DNA of 49,742 nucleotides from Clostridia bacterium (GCA_017936125.1 JAGBGE010000005.1:1-49742), one strand, 5' to 3'. Positions 1-8,474 are shown, counted from the stretch's first letter. Notes: a model not told the origin generated them from the sequence alone. Translations and numbers: made by a program.

Positions 1-2
1 TC

Positions 3-638
3 CACTTCACAGGTATTACTCCCGCGCTTGGCGCTAACGTTGTTGAGATTTGCAAGGAGGCTTGCAAGGCGGCTAAGGCAAAGGGTATCAAGATTTCCTG
101 CGACCTTAACTACCGCGGTAAGCTCTGGACTCGTGACGAGGCGAGAGCTGCTATGACCGAGCTCTGCCAGTACGTTGACGTCTGCATCTCCAACGAGGAG
201 GACGCAAAGGACGTGTTCGGCATCGAGGCTGAGGCTACCGACATCTACGGCGGTAAGCTCAATCACGAGGGATACAAGTCTGTTGCAAAGCAGCTTGCCG
301 ACAAGTTTAACTTCGAGTACGTTGCTATCACTCTCCGTGAGAGCCACTCCGCGTTTGACAACGGTTGGTCTGCTATGCTCTATAACGTTGCAAAGAACGA
401 GTACTGCTTCTCTAAGAAGTACGACCTTCACATTATCGACCGCGTAGGCGGCGGCGACTCCTTCGGCGGCGGTCTTATCTACTCGCTCCTTTCGGGCAAG
501 GACACTCAGGCTGCGGTTGAGTTCGCAGTTGCTGCGTCTGCTCTCAAGCACTCTATCGAGGGTGACTACAATATGGTTACTCTTGCCGAGGTTGAGAAGC
601 TTGCAGGCGGCGACGGCTCGGGCAGAATTCAGAGATAA
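3..638 (+). CDS. PfkB-family sugar kinase (2-keto-3-deoxygluconate kinase-like), 3' part
   Basis: Reading frame open from the window edge, so the N-terminus is missing; about 211 residues remain. The C-terminal PfkB signature is clear: RVGGGDSFGGG near the end, where the Asp of GGGDSF is the usual catalytic base and the Gly-rich turn forms the anion hole. The motif CDLNYRGKLW upstream is typical of the KDG kinase branch (ATP-dependent phosphorylation of 2-keto-3-deoxygluconate before aldol cleavage in pectin/uronate breakdown). The substrate is inferred from that motif; other PfkB sugar kinases are possible. Codon use is strongly biased (AAG, GAG, CTC), suggesting good expression. The gene is followed by AATTAAA and a GC-rich hairpin (651-675). 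Confidence 0.8.
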   Translation, partial: HFTGITPALGANVVEICKEACKAAKAKGIKISCDLNYRGKLWTRDEARAAMTELCQYVDVCISNEEDAKDVFGIEAEATDIYGGKLNHEGYKSVAKQLADKFNFEYVAITLRESHSAFDNGWSAMLYNVAKNEYCFSKKYDLHIIDRVGGGDSFGGGLIYSLLSGKDTQAAVEFAVAASALKHSIEGDYNMVTLAEVEKLAGGDGSGRIQR

Positions 639-640
639 TA

Positions 641-675
641 AATTAAAAATGTGGGGAGAACGTGCGTCTCCCCAC
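641..675 (+). terminator. GC-rich hairpin after the sugar kinase
   Basis: GTGGGGAGA (651-659) pairs perfectly with TCTCCCCAC (667-675) around a 7-nt loop. It directly follows the kinase stop codon and one or two degenerate AATTNRR heptamers (641-654). No T-run follows, so a canonical intrinsic terminator is doubtful; it may act as a 3'-end stabilising hairpin or be a repeat remnant. Confidence 0.45.
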
Positions 676-760
676 GAAAATTATATATCACAAAGCGACG
701 AATAACAGCTTCAGACTATCGTATAATCAATTTGATAAAAATCTAATGGGGGTAATATCT

Positions 761-1819
761 ATGAAAAAGACGGTTATAATACTATTTTTGGCGCTCCTTG
801 CACTTAACTTGTTCGGCTGTGATATGCTGTTTGGTCCTTCTTCAGACGAGAATTTTGATAACTCCAGCATCATTCCCGTGGAAAATCAAGAGGGATATTA
901 CACCGACGATAAGCTATCCTTCTGTGCTGAAATCAGAGGCTCTTATAAATCGGACAGACCGTTTACCCTGGATGCTGAAAACGAAAATTTGCGCGTTTGG
1001 GATAATATGTATTTATATGAATATGATTATTTCCAGATTATCGTAAATGAAAGTCCTACTATATTCTATTCGGTGAATAGCGAGGATTTGGAATACGTCA
1101 CTGTCGACGACAAATTTGCGCATGCCACTGTCAATGAGGGTAAATCGGGAATTTATAAAATTACCTTTGATTTATCCACCAAATTATTTGACATGGAGTT
1201 CAAGAGTGAAATCACAACTCCCGTATATGAGGAAATGAATGGATGCGACGTTCATTCCTTGAAGTCGGGCTTTACACCGTTGACCGTTAATCCTGCTAAT
1301 CCTGAGGAATTGATGATTGCGAATTATCCTATTGAAGCCGACGCTTTAATCTCCTTCTATAATCACGGAGACGTTCATCTCAGCAACTACAAGGTTATTT
1401 TGGACGAGTCCGTTCAGGGAAAGTACGCGTCAGCTATGGAGGACGGAGCTAAGCACGTATCCTTCCTCGTTGGCGGTATTTATAATCTTTATATCAACCC
1501 CGTTACCTATGATTTGAGAGTGGAGCTGACCAATCCGGATAGCGCTGACTATTCTCTGCAGGTATATGAAAACAGCGAGCCTGTGAAATTAACAGCGCCA
1601 GATTCGAGCCTTCCGTATATTTTTGTATATCAGGTCACGGTAAATAAAAATGCGTCTATTCCGATTTTCATCAGCGATGGATATGTTATGTACGATTTGG
1701 ACGTCGTCGCCTCGGAATACGTAGATAGTATTTACGAGGATTTCAAAACTCCGGGTACTTATTCCTTGGAAATCAATCTTAAATCATTTACCGTAACGGC
1801 AACTTATTTGCCGCAATAA
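761..1819 (+). CDS. Predicted lipoprotein with three tandem beta-modules, function unknown
   Basis: Start set at ATG 761 because GGGGG (around 748-753) gives a Shine-Dalgarno and a signal peptide follows at once: MKK, a hydrophobic run, then the lipobox LFGC with Cys at about residue 19. The frame stays open upstream to 662 but without signal features. The 352-residue product would be lipid-anchored on the outer face of the membrane. Three stretches look alike and end similar blocks of about 100 residues: SGIYKITFDL, GGIYNLYINP and PGTYSLEINL, each followed by a short beta-rich segment. That arrangement resembles repeated carbohydrate-binding or Ig-like modules, but no family was recognised. 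Codon use is more AT-rich than in neighbours. A -10-like TATAAT lies at 722-727. Confidence 0.75.
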   Translation: MKKTVIILFLALLALNLFGCDMLFGPSSDENFDNSSIIPVENQEGYYTDDKLSFCAEIRGSYKSDRPFTLDAENENLRVWDNMYLYEYDYFQIIVNESPTIFYSVNSEDLEYVTVDDKFAHATVNEGKSGIYKITFDLSTKLFDMEFKSEITTPVYEEMNGCDVHSLKSGFTPLTVNPANPEELMIANYPIEADALISFYNHGDVHLSNYKVILDESVQGKYASAMEDGAKHVSFLVGGIYNLYINPVTYDLRVELTNPDSADYSLQVYENSEPVKLTAPDSSLPYIFVYQVTVNKNASIPIFISDGYVMYDLDVVASEYVDSIYEDFKTPGTYSLEINLKSFTVTATYLPQ

Positions 1820-1838
1820 TTTCGCGCGCTTAATTTAG

Positions 1839-1865
1839 AAAAGCGAGGCTTTGCGCCTCGCTTTT
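1839..1865 (+). terminator. Intrinsic terminator after the lipoprotein gene
   Basis: AAAAGCGAGGC (1839-1849) pairs perfectly with GCCTCGCTTTT (1855-1865) across a 5-nt loop and is followed by further T-rich sequence. It ends the plus-strand lipoprotein transcript and, being A/T flanked on both sides, could also act on minus-strand transcription from dpaB. Confidence 0.9.
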
Positions 1866-1911
1866 GCTTTTGTGTTACAAGCTCTCGAAAAAAGATTAAC
1901 GCTTGTATAGC

Positions 1912-1946
1912 TTTCATTCCGAATTCCGAATTTCTGATTTCAAATT
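1912..1946 (-). repeat. Heptamer array (AATTNRR), five units
   Basis: Read on the minus strand it is AATTTGA, AATCAGA, AATTCGG, AATTCGG, AATGAAA, an unbroken 7-bp period. It begins immediately beyond the dpaB stop codon. It belongs to the same family as copies at 15331, 18062, 20128, 23556, 24925, 41023, 42491, 42582 and 45396. Confidence 0.85.
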
Positions 1947-1947
1947 T

Positions 1948-2523
1948 TTACTTTTCTCTCGGCTCGAGGAATATCGGGCGGAGCTGCCGTCCCTCACGCA
2001 TAGCGGAAAGCGACTCGGAGAGTCGGTCGAAGTCTGCGACGAGCGAATGCGGCTTGCCCTTTGGGTCGTCCTGGAGCATCGGCACGAAATAGGTCGAGCG
2101 ACGGGTGATAAGACGAGCGATATTCGAGAGATTCTGCGACATCGCATCGTTTGATGCGAGGGCGATAAGCAACGGTCGGTCGGAGCGAAGATGCGCCTTT
2201 GCCGCCATGGTGACGGCAGAATCGGTGATTCCTCGGGCGATTTTTGCCAGCGTGTTGCCCGTGCAGGGTGAGATAATCAGGGAGTCAAGCGGCGCTCTCG
2301 GCCCTAGTGGCTCTGCCGCCTCGACCGTGTGTATGATTTCCCTGCCCGTGATTTCTCTGAGTCTTTTTCTGAAGTCCTCGGCGCGATAGAAGCGCGTGTC
2401 GGTCGAATAGGCGCGCTCGCTCATTATCGGCTGTACCTCGCAGCCCTCGGATATGAGTCCTTCAAGCGCGACGAGCGTTTTGCTAAAGCTGCAAAACGGG
2501 CCGCATATTGCATATCCTATCAC
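1948..2523 (-). CDS. dpaB: Dipicolinate synthase subunit B (SpoVFB)
   Basis: 191 residues, full length for DpaB. It is a flavoprotein-like subunit that, with DpaA, makes dipicolinic acid from the lysine-pathway intermediate 4-hydroxy-tetrahydrodipicolinate in the mother cell; dipicolinate then loads the spore core as Ca-DPA. Recognised from the N-terminal GYAICGPFCSF and the central SLIISPCTGNTLAKIA, both typical of the SpoVFB/flavoprotein fold. Its start overlaps the end of dpaA by 4 bp (ATGA), so the two are translationally coupled. Its presence is direct evidence that the host lineage sporulates. A heptamer array abuts the stop codon. Confidence 0.93.
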   Translation of the reverse strand: MIGYAICGPFCSFSKTLVALEGLISEGCEVQPIMSERAYSTDTRFYRAEDFRKRLREITGREIIHTVEAAEPLGPRAPLDSLIISPCTGNTLAKIARGITDSAVTMAAKAHLRSDRPLLIALASNDAMSQNLSNIARLITRRSTYFVPMLQDDPKGKPHSLVADFDRLSESLSAMREGRQLRPIFLEPREK

Positions 2524-3269
2524 TCGCTCTCCCCCTTTGCCGCGCGGATAATCGCCTCTGCGTAGAGTCTGCCTGCGCTAATCGGGTACATTGCGTCGGG
2601 AATAGACGCGAGCTTCGTGAGTCTCTCCGACGGCTCGAAGATATTTCCTGAGGCGAGGTCTATTATACGCGTTTTCTCGGGCAGGGCGGCAATTCGCTCT
2701 CGCGAAATTATGCTTTCGGGCGCGGTGTTGAACGCGACGTCGAGCGCGGAGAGGTCGCTCTCTGCCGAGATAATCTCGGAGTCAATTCCCGCGGCGGCAA
2801 GGTCGGCGGCTACGCTGTCACGCTTCGTATATACCGTCAGACTGGCGCCGAAGAAAAGAAGCAGGCGGCATAGCTCTCTGCCTATTCTGCCGTAGCCGAT
2901 AACGCCTACTCGCATATCGGTAATATCAAGCGGAGTGTCGGAGAGCAGCGAGGCTATAGCGCCTCTTGCGGTTATCTCGGCATTGGCTATGAGAAAGTCC
3001 TCGTCAAGTCCCGCGTCGAAAATCCGAGCGCCGCGCGACTCCATCTCCAGCTTATGCTCGCTCGGGATATTGTAGCCTGCGACGAGCGTGTCCTCGCGGC
3101 AGAGTGGGTAGATGTCAACAAGCCTTGCGGATGTTCCCGTGATGTATTCTCTATCTCTTGTGGTCGGTATTGGCAGCAGCACGAGTCGAGCAACACCGAG
3201 GTCAACACCCGACAGACGCATCTCGCACTCGCGAAGCCTTTTACCGCCACCAAACGTACGAATTTCCAT
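2520..3269 (-). CDS. dpaA: Dipicolinate synthase subunit A (SpoVFA)
   Basis: 249 residues, a little shorter than the roughly 290-300 usual, mainly at the N-terminus. The Rossmann motif GVIGYGRIGRELCRLL lies at about residues 122-137, as in the NAD(P)-binding half of DpaA, followed by FNTAPESII and IDLASG, both conserved in the family. With DpaB it oxidises and dehydrates the lysine intermediate to dipicolinate in the mother cell. Start ATG 3269 is preceded by AAAAGGA at 7 nt. Upstream are a nested stem-loop (3298-3348) and a sigma-K-like promoter (3354-3381), consistent with late mother-cell expression. Confidence 0.93.
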   Translation of the reverse strand: MEIRTFGGGKRLRECEMRLSGVDLGVARLVLLPIPTTRDREYITGTSARLVDIYPLCREDTLVAGYNIPSEHKLEMESRGARIFDAGLDEDFLIANAEITARGAIASLLSDTPLDITDMRVGVIGYGRIGRELCRLLLFFGASLTVYTKRDSVAADLAAAGIDSEIISAESDLSALDVAFNTAPESIISRERIAALPEKTRIIDLASGNIFEPSERLTKLASIPDAMYPISAGRLYAEAIIRAAKGESE

Positions 3270-3297
3270 CCTATAATCCTTTTAGATATGAAAAATC

Positions 3298-3348
3298 GTG
3301 CCTTGCCGCAAGGAAATAAGTTTCGTACAGCTTGCGGATATACGGCAC
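3298..3348 (-). other. Nested stem-loop in the dpaA leader
   Basis: On the minus strand an outer stem GTGCC/GGCAC encloses an inner stem CCGCAAG/CTTGCGG with an 18-nt loop. It falls between the putative promoter and the dpaA Shine-Dalgarno. Seen directly as complementary sequence; any role (mRNA stability, translational control) is inference. Confidence 0.55.
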
Positions 3349-3353
3349 ATTTT

Positions 3354-3381
3354 CATTATATGCTGAAATCCTGCCAATCGT
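3354..3381 (-). promoter_or_regulatory. Putative sigma-K-type promoter of dpaAB
   Basis: On the minus strand AC (3380-3381), 17 nt, then CATATAATG (3354-3362). The B. subtilis SigK consensus is AC, N16-17, CATANNNTA, so the -10 differs only at its last base. The only sigma-A-like hexamer, TATAAT, lacks a -35. B. subtilis spoVF is known to be SigK-dependent, which fits. Confidence 0.5.
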
Positions 3382-3408
3382 TCCCTTTTCTTTTTTTATT
3401 ATTCTCTA

Positions 3409-3436
3409 TTGACAAATTTATAAAAAATGTTATAAT
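3409..3436 (+). promoter_or_regulatory. Sigma-A promoter for the LRR lipoprotein
   Basis: TTGACA (3409-3414), 16-bp spacer, TATAAT (3431-3436): both hexamers perfect. Transcription would start near 3443, giving a short leader with GGAG at 3461-3464 before the GTG start. Confidence 0.9.
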
Positions 3437-3471
3437 ATATTAGATAAAAAATATTTTTTTGGAGAAAAAAC

Positions 3472-4533
3472 GTGAAAAAGATTACTAATTTTAAGTCTAT
3501 TCTTGCTTTCGCGCTCTGCGCAGTTATGCTTTTGACTGCGATGCTTGCTCTCTCATCCTGCAAGGGAGAGAAGTTCTATTTCGAGCTCAGCGAGGACAAA
3601 ACCTACTACACGATCACGGGCTACAGCGGCAAGAGCGAGTCTCCCGAGATCCCCGCTACACACAAAAATCTGCCTGTTAAGGAAATTGGCCGCGAGGTTT
3701 TCAAGGATAACGAGAAGATTACGAGCATCGTGATTCCCGCCAGCATTGATACCATAGGCTTCAAGGCGTTCGAGGGCTGCACGGCTCTTACATCCGTAAC
3801 TATTTCCGTAGGCGTAAAGACTATCGACAAGGCAGCGTTCGCGGCATGCACATCGCTCACCGAGGTTGTAATTCCCGAGGGAATCACCGCTATCGACGAC
3901 GCTGTTTTCCAGGATTGCACCGCGCTTACCACCGTCGGTATCCCCGAATCTGTGACCAACGTGAGCAGCTATGCCTTTATCGGTTGCTCGAAGCTCGATA
4001 CTATTAACGTAGATGCGAAAAATCACCACTACGCAGTTAAGAACAACTGTCTTATCGACCTCGAGAACAATATTCTCGTCATTGGTATGAAGGACGCGAC
4101 CATTCCCGAGAGTCTCGGCATCGTATCTATCGCTGCTACCGCATTCTACGGCAGAGCTATTGAAAATATCGTTATTCCCGGCACGGTTAAGTCTATCGGC
4201 ACTCTTGCTTTCTATGGATGCAAGAATCTTGAGTCTGTCGAGATTCTCGGCGCTCAGACTATCGCTGACTACGCCTTCACCGACTGCCCCCTTCTTCGTA
4301 AGATGGTACTCTCCTCTGAGGTTTCCGAGATTGGCGAGCACGCATTCTCCTCTCTGCCAAAGCTCACTAACGTGTTCTACATCGGCAGAGCCGACGAGTT
4401 CAATACTACCAAGATGGGCGAAGGCAACAATGATCTCACCAAGGCTAACATCTACTTCTACACCGACGAGGAGCCTGCCGGCGAGGGCAAGTATTGGCAC
4501 TACGTTGACGGAATCGTCACTATATGGTTCTAA
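3472..4533 (+). CDS. BspA-type leucine-rich-repeat lipoprotein
   Basis: 353 residues. It starts at GTG 3472, set by GGAG at 3461-3464 and the near-consensus promoter just upstream. The signal peptide ends in the lipobox LALSSC (Cys about residue 30), so the protein should be a surface lipoprotein. The rest is a run of LRR_5 (BspA-like) repeats of about 23 residues with the pattern I-AF-C-L-V-IP, for example GFKAFEGCTALTSVTI, DKAAFAACTSLTEVVI and DDAVFQDCTALTTVGI. Such proteins generally mediate adhesion or ligand binding at the cell surface; the ligand here is unknown. It is monocistronic, with its own promoter and a large inverted repeat (4560-4613) after the stop codon. Confidence 0.88.
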   Translation: MKKITNFKSILAFALCAVMLLTAMLALSSCKGEKFYFELSEDKTYYTITGYSGKSESPEIPATHKNLPVKEIGREVFKDNEKITSIVIPASIDTIGFKAFEGCTALTSVTISVGVKTIDKAAFAACTSLTEVVIPEGITAIDDAVFQDCTALTTVGIPESVTNVSSYAFIGCSKLDTINVDAKNHHYAVKNNCLIDLENNILVIGMKDATIPESLGIVSIAATAFYGRAIENIVIPGTVKSIGTLAFYGCKNLESVEILGAQTIADYAFTDCPLLRKMVLSSEVSEIGEHAFSSLPKLTNVFYIGRADEFNTTKMGEGNNDLTKANIYFYTDEEPAGEGKYWHYVDGIVTIWF

Positions 4534-4559
4534 TTTGTAAATAATAATTAGCAAAAATG

Positions 4560-4613
4560 AAAATTATGCAGGAAAATTCGCTCCTCTGAGGCAGAATTTT
4601 TCTGCATAATTTT
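4560..4613 (+). terminator. Long inverted repeat / terminator after the LRR gene
   Basis: AAAATTATGCAG (4560-4571) pairs with CTGCATAATTTT (4602-4613), and the inner GAAAATTC and GAATTTTT also pair, giving a long stem capped by CTCCTCTGAG. T-rich on the distal side. It separates the LRR gene from the SLOG gene, whose start is only 15 bp further on. Confidence 0.7.
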
Positions 4614-4627
4614 AATTCAGGAGATAT

Positions 4628-4975
4628 ATGAAGATTGCGATTATAGGCTCGAGGACTCTGCATGTAGACAACCTTGAGAAAATTATACCGAAGGAATGCA
4701 CCGAGGTGGTTTCGGGCGGCGCTGTTGGTGTGGACACCTCCGCTGAGGAGTTCGCGCGCAGGCAAGGTCTGCCGATCAAACGCTTCCTGCCGGAATACGA
4801 CAAATACGGCAGAGGCGCGCCACTCATAAGAAACAAGCTGATAGTCGAATATGCCGACGCGGTCTACGCCTTCTGGGACGGCAAATCGCGCGGAACTATT
4901 CACACGGTAAAATATGCAAGAGAAATCGGCAAGCCCGTCAGAATTTTCACACTGAAAATAAACGAGAACGGCTGA
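4628..4975 (+). CDS. Small SLOG-family protein (DprA/YspA-like nucleotide-binding fold)
   Basis: 115 residues. The N-terminal KIAIIGSRTL and the SGGAVGVDTSAEEFA motif (about residues 29-43) match the SLOG superfamily, which includes DprA, LOG proteins and the DUF2493/YspA group and binds nucleotides or nucleotide-derived ligands at that glycine-rich turn. The later DAVYAFWDGKSRGT is also family-typical. It is a stand-alone minimal domain with no fused effector. Single SLOG proteins are proposed to sense nucleotide ligands; no particular function can be assigned. GGAG (4620) lies before ATG 4628. It is convergent with pheT. Confidence 0.75.
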   Translation: MKIAIIGSRTLHVDNLEKIIPKECTEVVSGGAVGVDTSAEEFARRQGLPIKRFLPEYDKYGRGAPLIRNKLIVEYADAVYAFWDGKSRGTIHTVKYAREIGKPVRIFTLKINENG

Positions 4976-5004
4976 TTTTCATTCCCGAAGAACAACATAC
5001 AATG

Positions 5005-5037
5005 AAAAAGGACAGAGAAAAAATCTCTGTCCTTTTT
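5005..5037. terminator. Bidirectional intrinsic terminator
   Basis: AAAAAGGACAGAGA (5005-5018) and TCTCTGTCCTTTTT (5024-5037) form a perfect 14-bp stem with A and T runs on either side. It lies between the convergent SLOG gene (plus) and pheT (minus), so it can end both transcripts. Confidence 0.92.
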
Positions 5038-5072
5038 CTATATCGTCGGAAAAACCGAATACTTTTGAATAT

Positions 5073-7439
5073 TTACGCCTTGAGGGTAAGGCCGTACGCC
5101 TTGAACGCCTCGATGATAGCGTCTGTCGCGGGGGTGAGCTCCTGCTTGGTGAGAGTTCTCTCGTGAGAAGCAAAGGCGAAGCGGATAGTGATAGCAGAAC
5201 TGCCGTCTGCGGTGTAAATATCCTTTACCTCTGCGCCTGCAAGCATCTCGCCTGCCGCGCTCTTTGCCGCGTCTACAAGCTCACCGAATACGATAGAGCC
5301 GATGTCTGCGGTGAAGGTGACGTCAATCTCGATTGCGGGGAACTTCGAGGGCTCCTTGTACTTCTGCTGTACCGCAGCGGTAGCCGCAAAGCTCTCGGTG
5401 GAAATCTCAACGAATGCAACGGCGCACTTCTTGTCGATATTCTCAAGCACGGTGGGATGAGGAACGCCGATGTAGCCTATCTTCGCGCCAGAAACGCAGA
5501 CGTCAAAGCTGTTCACGGGATGCTCGAAATCGTAGTCGCACTCCGCGCTGACGAACTCCGGCTCGGTGTGAAGAATGTCACGGCAGAGCTCTGCCGCTAT
5601 ATCTCTCGCGCGAAGGAAGAGCGCTTCCTCGCCTGCGGTCTTGGAGTAGAGGACAACGCCGAGCTTGTTCTGCTCGTTGCACTCACCGTTCTCACGGAGT
5701 CCCTCTACGGTGTGACCGATCTCGAAGATTCCGAAGCTGTCGGAGTAGCCCTTATTCTCCTTAACGAACGCAAGGAGAGTGGGTATCATAGAGCGGCGGA
5801 TTACCGCGTGGTCGGGGGTCTGCGCGTTGATAATTCTAACGTTGTCGGGAGTCGAGATGCCGAGCTCGTCGTTTTTCGCCTTGTCGGACCAGATGTACGA
5901 ATGTACCTCGTGCAGACGGTAGCTCTTTACGAGAATATCCTTCATTCTGTCCTCGTCGGACTTGAGAACTTCCTTGCGAACGGGAACGAGCGGGCTGACC
6001 GAGGTGAAAATCTCGAAGTTATCGTAGCCGTAGATACGGGTGATTTCCTCAATGATGTCAGCCTTGATGGTAACGTCCTTGGTAGAACGCCAGGAGGGTA
6101 CGGTGACGGTGAAATCGTCGCCCGAGAGGCTCACGCCGAAGCCGAGAGCCGTGAGAGTCTTAACGATGGTGTCGTTAGAAATCTCAATGCCGGTATATCT
6201 GTCAACGTATTTCTTATCAAAATTAAGAGTAATAGTGGGATAGTGCTTGACGTACTTGTCGGTGTAGGAGGAAATTACCTTCGCGCCCGCGTCGCACTCG
6301 GAAATAATCTTGAGAACTCTCTCGGTAGCAACACGGCAGAGCTCGGGGTCGAGCATCTTCTCGTATCTCTGCGAGGAGTCGGTACGCAGACCGAGTCTGG
6401 TGGTGGTCTTTCTTACCGAAACGCCGTCAAAGGTCGCGCTCTCAAGAAGAAGCGAGGTAGTGTCGTCCTCAATCTTCGACGCGTCACCGCCCATAACGCC
6501 GGCGATTGCCACGGGAACATCATCCGAGGTAATCATAAGCATATTCTCGTCAATATTTCTCTCCACTCCGTCAAGAGTCGCAAACTTGAAGGGCGCAGAG
6601 AAGGTCTGAACCTCGATTTTATCAACCTTTGCATTATCGAAAGCGTGCATAGGCTGACCGAGCTCCATCATAACGTAGTTAGTGAGGTCGGCAAGGAAGT
6701 TGATAGCGCGGCTGCCGCAGTAGTAAAGACGGATACGCATATTCACAGGGCTGACCTTGCGAGTTACGTTCTCAACCTTGATAGCCGAGTAGCGATAGCA
6801 AAGCTCGCTTCTGACGTCAACCGAAACGGCAGGAAGAGATGCGAACTGCTCAACGTCAAGCAGCTCAGGCTTCTTCAGCTCTCTGCCTGTGAGGGTAGCG
6901 AACTCTCTCGCCATACCGTAGTGGCTCCAGAGGTCAGGACGGTTGGTGAGCGACTTGTTATCAACCTCGAAGATTATATCCTCGATATCGTATACCTTCT
7001 TAATATCAGTACCGAGCGCAATATCGTCGGTAATCTCCCAAAGGCCCGAGTTATCGTCGGAAATTCCAAGCTCAGCCTCCGAGCAGCACATACCGTAGGA
7101 GGTGTAGCCTGCGAGCTTACGGGGAGCGATGGTGATTTCGCCAATCTGACCGCCAACCGTCGCAAGCGCAACCTTCATTCCCTCTCTTACGTTGGGAGCA
7201 CCGCAAACGACGTCGACAATCTCGTCACCCTTATCAACCTTGAGAAGATGGAGCTTCTTTGAGTCGGGGTGATTTTCAACCGAGAGAATCTTCGCGACAA
7301 CGATACCCGAAATATCGCTGCCCTTTTCGATTATATCCTCTACCTCAGCGGTAGAAAGAGTGAAATTCTTAATGAGCGACTTCTTGTCAAGGCCCGAAAG
7401 GTCAACGAAATCGCCTATCCAATTCATAGATAAAAACAT
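5073..7439 (-). CDS. pheT: Phenylalanine-tRNA ligase beta subunit
   Basis: 788 residues, full length. It forms the alpha2-beta2 PheRS with PheS and charges tRNA-Phe. Domains in order: the EMAP-like tRNA-binding OB fold (about 40-150, with VVCGAPNVREGMKVALA), the B3/B4 editing module (about 210-380), B5 (about 400-470), the catalytic-like core, and the C-terminal ferredoxin-like anticodon-binding domain (about 690-788, ending in TLTKQELTPATDAIIEAFK). It lies 12 bp after pheS, so the two are co-transcribed from the promoter upstream of pheS. No T-box precedes the pair. Confidence 0.97.
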   Translation of the reverse strand: MFLSMNWIGDFVDLSGLDKKSLIKNFTLSTAEVEDIIEKGSDISGIVVAKILSVENHPDSKKLHLLKVDKGDEIVDVVCGAPNVREGMKVALATVGGQIGEITIAPRKLAGYTSYGMCCSEAELGISDDNSGLWEITDDIALGTDIKKVYDIEDIIFEVDNKSLTNRPDLWSHYGMAREFATLTGRELKKPELLDVEQFASLPAVSVDVRSELCYRYSAIKVENVTRKVSPVNMRIRLYYCGSRAINFLADLTNYVMMELGQPMHAFDNAKVDKIEVQTFSAPFKFATLDGVERNIDENMLMITSDDVPVAIAGVMGGDASKIEDDTTSLLLESATFDGVSVRKTTTRLGLRTDSSQRYEKMLDPELCRVATERVLKIISECDAGAKVISSYTDKYVKHYPTITLNFDKKYVDRYTGIEISNDTIVKTLTALGFGVSLSGDDFTVTVPSWRSTKDVTIKADIIEEITRIYGYDNFEIFTSVSPLVPVRKEVLKSDEDRMKDILVKSYRLHEVHSYIWSDKAKNDELGISTPDNVRIINAQTPDHAVIRRSMIPTLLAFVKENKGYSDSFGIFEIGHTVEGLRENGECNEQNKLGVVLYSKTAGEEALFLRARDIAAELCRDILHTEPEFVSAECDYDFEHPVNSFDVCVSGAKIGYIGVPHPTVLENIDKKCAVAFVEISTESFAATAAVQQKYKEPSKFPAIEIDVTFTADIGSIVFGELVDAAKSAAGEMLAGAEVKDIYTADGSSAITIRFAFASHERTLTKQELTPATDAIIEAFKAYGLTLKA

Positions 7440-7451
7440 CTCTCTACCTCC

Positions 7452-8474
7452 TTAAATAGATTTGAACTGTGAGAGCGCCTTGAGGTTACCCGAGTTGAAG
7501 TCACGGATATCCTTAACGCCGTATTTCATCATAGCAAGTCTGGTAAGACCAAGACCGAATGCAAAGCCCGAATATTTCTCGGTGTCAATGCCGCCCTCGC
7601 GGAGTACGTTCGGGTGAATCATACCGCAGGGGCAAAGCTCGAGCCAGCCGGAATTCTTGCAGGAGGGACAGCCGTCACCGCCGCAGATCTCACAGTTGAT
7701 ATCAAGCTCGAAGCCGGGCTCGACGAATGGGAAGAAGCCGGGACGAAGGCGAACCTTAACGTCACGCTTGAACACCTCGGAGAGCATGATCTTCATAAAG
7801 TAAATGAGGTTGGAAATCGAGATATTCTCGTCTATCATCATACCTTCCATCTGGAAGAAGGTATTCTCGTGACATGCGTCGGTAGACTCGTTACGGAAGC
7901 AGCGGCCGGGGAAGATAGCGCGAAGGGGCGCGCCGTACTTCTTCATAATATAGTTCTGCGCCGCGGAGGTGTGAGTCTTGAGCAGCTGACCGTTGTCAAG
8001 ATAATATGTGTCCTGCATATCGCGCGCAGGGTGGTGCTTCGGGATATTGAGCGCCTCAAAGCACTTGTAATCGTCTACGATTTCGTCGTAATTCTCAATG
8101 GTGAAGCCCATAGAGATGAATATTTCCTCAACCTCACGGGTAGCGAGGGTGATGGGGTGATAGGAGCCGAGCTCCTCACGCATCTTGAGAGTGGGATTAT
8201 ACTTCTTCGCAGAGCGCACCTTCTCGGCAATAGCTGCCGCGCGAAGCTCCTCGCCTGCCTTCTCAATAGCCGACTCGACCTCGGTTTTAAGTCCGTTAAT
8301 GAGCTGACCTGCCGCCTTCTTGTCCTCGGCGAAGCGGAGCTCGCTCATAAGCGCAGCGATATGACCCTTCTTGCCAAGATATTCAACACGAAGATTCTCG
8401 AGCGCCTCAGCGCCAACCGCCTCGGCAAGCGCCGCGGCGAAAGCAGATTTCAGTTCTTCAATTTTTTTCTGCAT
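7452..8474 (-). CDS. pheS: Phenylalanine-tRNA ligase alpha subunit
   Basis: 340 residues, normal for PheS. It has an N-terminal coiled coil (about 1-85) and then the class II catalytic core, with HPARDMQDTYYLDN, LLKTHTSAAQ and the GRCFRNESTDACHE motif 2 region; GFAFGLGLTRLAMMKYG near the end is motif 3, the ATP-binding arginine motif. It carries the active site for Phe-AMP formation. A four-Cys cluster (CEICGGDGCPSC, about residues 258-269) may bind zinc. It starts at ATG 8474 after AGAGGA, about 30 nt from the predicted transcription start. Confidence 0.97.
   Translation of the reverse strand: MQKKIEELKSAFAAALAEAVGAEALENLRVEYLGKKGHIAALMSELRFAEDKKAAGQLINGLKTEVESAIEKAGEELRAAAIAEKVRSAKKYNPTLKMREELGSYHPITLATREVEEIFISMGFTIENYDEIVDDYKCFEALNIPKHHPARDMQDTYYLDNGQLLKTHTSAAQNYIMKKYGAPLRAIFPGRCFRNESTDACHENTFFQMEGMMIDENISISNLIYFMKIMLSEVFKRDVKVRLRPGFFPFVEPGFELDINCEICGGDGCPSCKNSGWLELCPCGMIHPNVLREGGIDTEKYSGFAFGLGLTRLAMMKYGVKDIRDFNSGNLKALSQFKSI

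Noticed and set aside
5163..7262. A 699-codon open frame on the plus strand opposite pheT
   Set aside because: It is the antisense of a complete, motif-rich PheT. Strong codon bias in this genome leaves long antisense frames open. It has no recognisable domain and no suitable ribosome-binding site.
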